Shown here piece after piece: positions 4,995-5,610 of a stretch of 5,610 nucleotides of DNA (position 1 is the stretch's first letter; each line of letters opens with the position of its first letter). The position numbers and the translations under genes were made by a program. Origin of the DNA: Acidaminococcaceae bacterium (GTDB lineage Bacteria; Bacillota; Negativicutes; Acidaminococcales; Acidaminococcaceae); contig JAQUUF010000092.1 in the NCBI GenBank assembly GCA_028693975.1, positions 1-5,610 on the forward strand. Direction: 5' to 3'. Under the pieces are notes generated by a model, which was given only the letters and a program-made list of their open reading frames with translations, was not told where the DNA came from and did not search any database.

Positions 4995-5610
4995 TTAATG
5001 CACTGTTGCCGGTGTTTCTTTTTTGCTATGGAGCAATTCCCTGCCACAGTGACTGACTACCATCAGGGCGAGAACCATGAGAGCGAGAGCGACTACTAAT
5101 TGCAGACCGTCTACCATCATGACAAAAGAGCCGGCCATTAGTTTTTGGTAAATACCATAGATAGAGAGGACCAAGGCACTCATGGTTACTACAAACATGA
5201 AAATCATGGGGAAATACAGCATCCAACCCTTGCGGCCGGTACTGCGCAGGAAAACTGCCAGACCGATTAAAACAAGAGAAGATAATAACTGATTGGCTGC
5301 ACCGAACAAGGGCCAGATATTCAAATAACCGCCCAAGCAGAGCAGGTAGCTGGGAATCAAGGTAATAATAGTTGCTACGTAATTATTGCTGCAGAACTTC
5401 TTCCAGCCGGTTAGTTCTTCACCGACCTCAGGAGCTAAGAGTTCTTGCAGCGACATACGTCCGATACGGGTTACAGCGTCGATAGTGGTCATGGCGAGGG
5501 CCGACACACACATGGTAACGATGCAAGAGCTTATCATACGAGGGATACCAAACATGGTGAAGTAACCACCGATAGCACTACCGAAGATAGCAAAAGGAGT
5601 TGCTTTGGGT
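4995..5610 (-). CDS. cstA: CstA-family carbon starvation transporter, C-terminal fragment
   Basis: The minus-strand frame is open from the right edge (one leftover base at 5610, first full codon 5609-5607) to the TAA at 4997-4995, giving 204 residues. The methionine at 5555 is internal, because the family-like A-I-F-G-S-A-I-G-G-Y-F precedes it in frame. Family marks are T-T-I-D-A-V-T-R-I-G-R at visible residues 41-51 and W-P-L-F-G-A-A-N-Q-L-L at 99-109. About five membrane helices are visible (near 26-43, 78-93, 107-125, 131-153 and 166-188), with a short hydrophilic tail. CstA/BtsT proteins are large inner-membrane carriers linked to peptide uptake and, in E. coli, pyruvate uptake. Which applies here cannot be told. 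The gene converges on the exported-protein gene and shares its terminator. Start, promoter and the N-terminal two-thirds or so lie outside the window. Confidence 0.93.
   Translation of the reverse strand, partial: PKATPFAIFGSAIGGYFTMFGIPRMISSCIVTMCVSALAMTTIDAVTRIGRMSLQELLAPEVGEELTGWKKFCSNNYVATIITLIPSYLLCLGGYLNIWPLFGAANQLLSSLVLIGLAVFLRSTGRKGWMLYFPMIFMFVVTMSALVLSIYGIYQKLMAGSFVMMVDGLQLVVALALMVLALMVVSHCGRELLHSKKETPATVH

Noticed and set aside
5026..5226. Second minus-strand frame (66 codons) within the cstA fragment
   Set aside because: It is a shifted frame of the same strand; the longer frame carries the conserved CstA motifs and continues past it.
5553..5555. Methionine at 5555 as the start of the minus-strand gene
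   Set aside because: The same frame continues upstream to the window edge with conserved CstA residues, so this is an internal methionine of a partial gene.

Overview
The window holds most of one ABC importer operon on the plus strand, a single secreted-protein gene behind it, and the 3' end of a convergent transporter gene on the minus strand. Base composition is moderate, Shine-Dalgarno sites are strong (AAAGGAG, AAGGAG, AAGGAGGG), and the binding protein is a lipoprotein. The cassette style and the secreted DUF3298-type protein fit a Firmicute-type anaerobe. A member of the Negativicutes is my best guess, but this rests on resemblance only, with no rRNA or other marker to confirm it.

Positions 1-4142 encode an importer of the peptide/nickel/opine (PepT/NikT) class, in the order permease 1 (3' end only), permease 2, substrate-binding lipoprotein, ATPase 1, ATPase 2. 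The genes overlap by 4 bp, 31 bp and 8 bp, with one 12-bp gap, so they almost certainly form one translationally coupled mRNA whose promoter lies left of the window. Both ATPases are short (about 250-263 aa) and lack the long cysteine-bearing C-terminal tail of Opp/Dpp ATPases. This leans toward the Nik/Cnt (nickel or metallophore) branch, but the substrate cannot be settled from sequence alone. The lipoprotein would catch the ligand outside the membrane, the two permeases would form the channel, and the two unlike ATPases would drive uptake.

Positions 4143-4245 are a 103-bp gap with a likely extended -10 promoter, a tiny hairpin and a strong ribosome binding site. They lead into a gene (4246-4917) for an exported DUF3298/RsiV-like protein of unknown role. 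No convincing terminator separates it from the ABC operon, so some readthrough is possible.

Positions 4918-4994 carry a strong bidirectional terminator. The minus-strand gene from the right edge to 4995 is the C-terminal third or so of a CstA-family (carbon starvation, peptide/pyruvate) transporter; its start is outside the window.

I see no mobile element, CRISPR array, RNA gene or defence system, and no clear sign of a novel multi-gene system. The oddities are local: a permease tail that reads through the next gene's ribosome binding site, atypical Q-loop and H-loop neighbours in ATPase 1, a cysteine-rich binding protein, a G7 tract, and a three-codon ORF overlapping a start codon.
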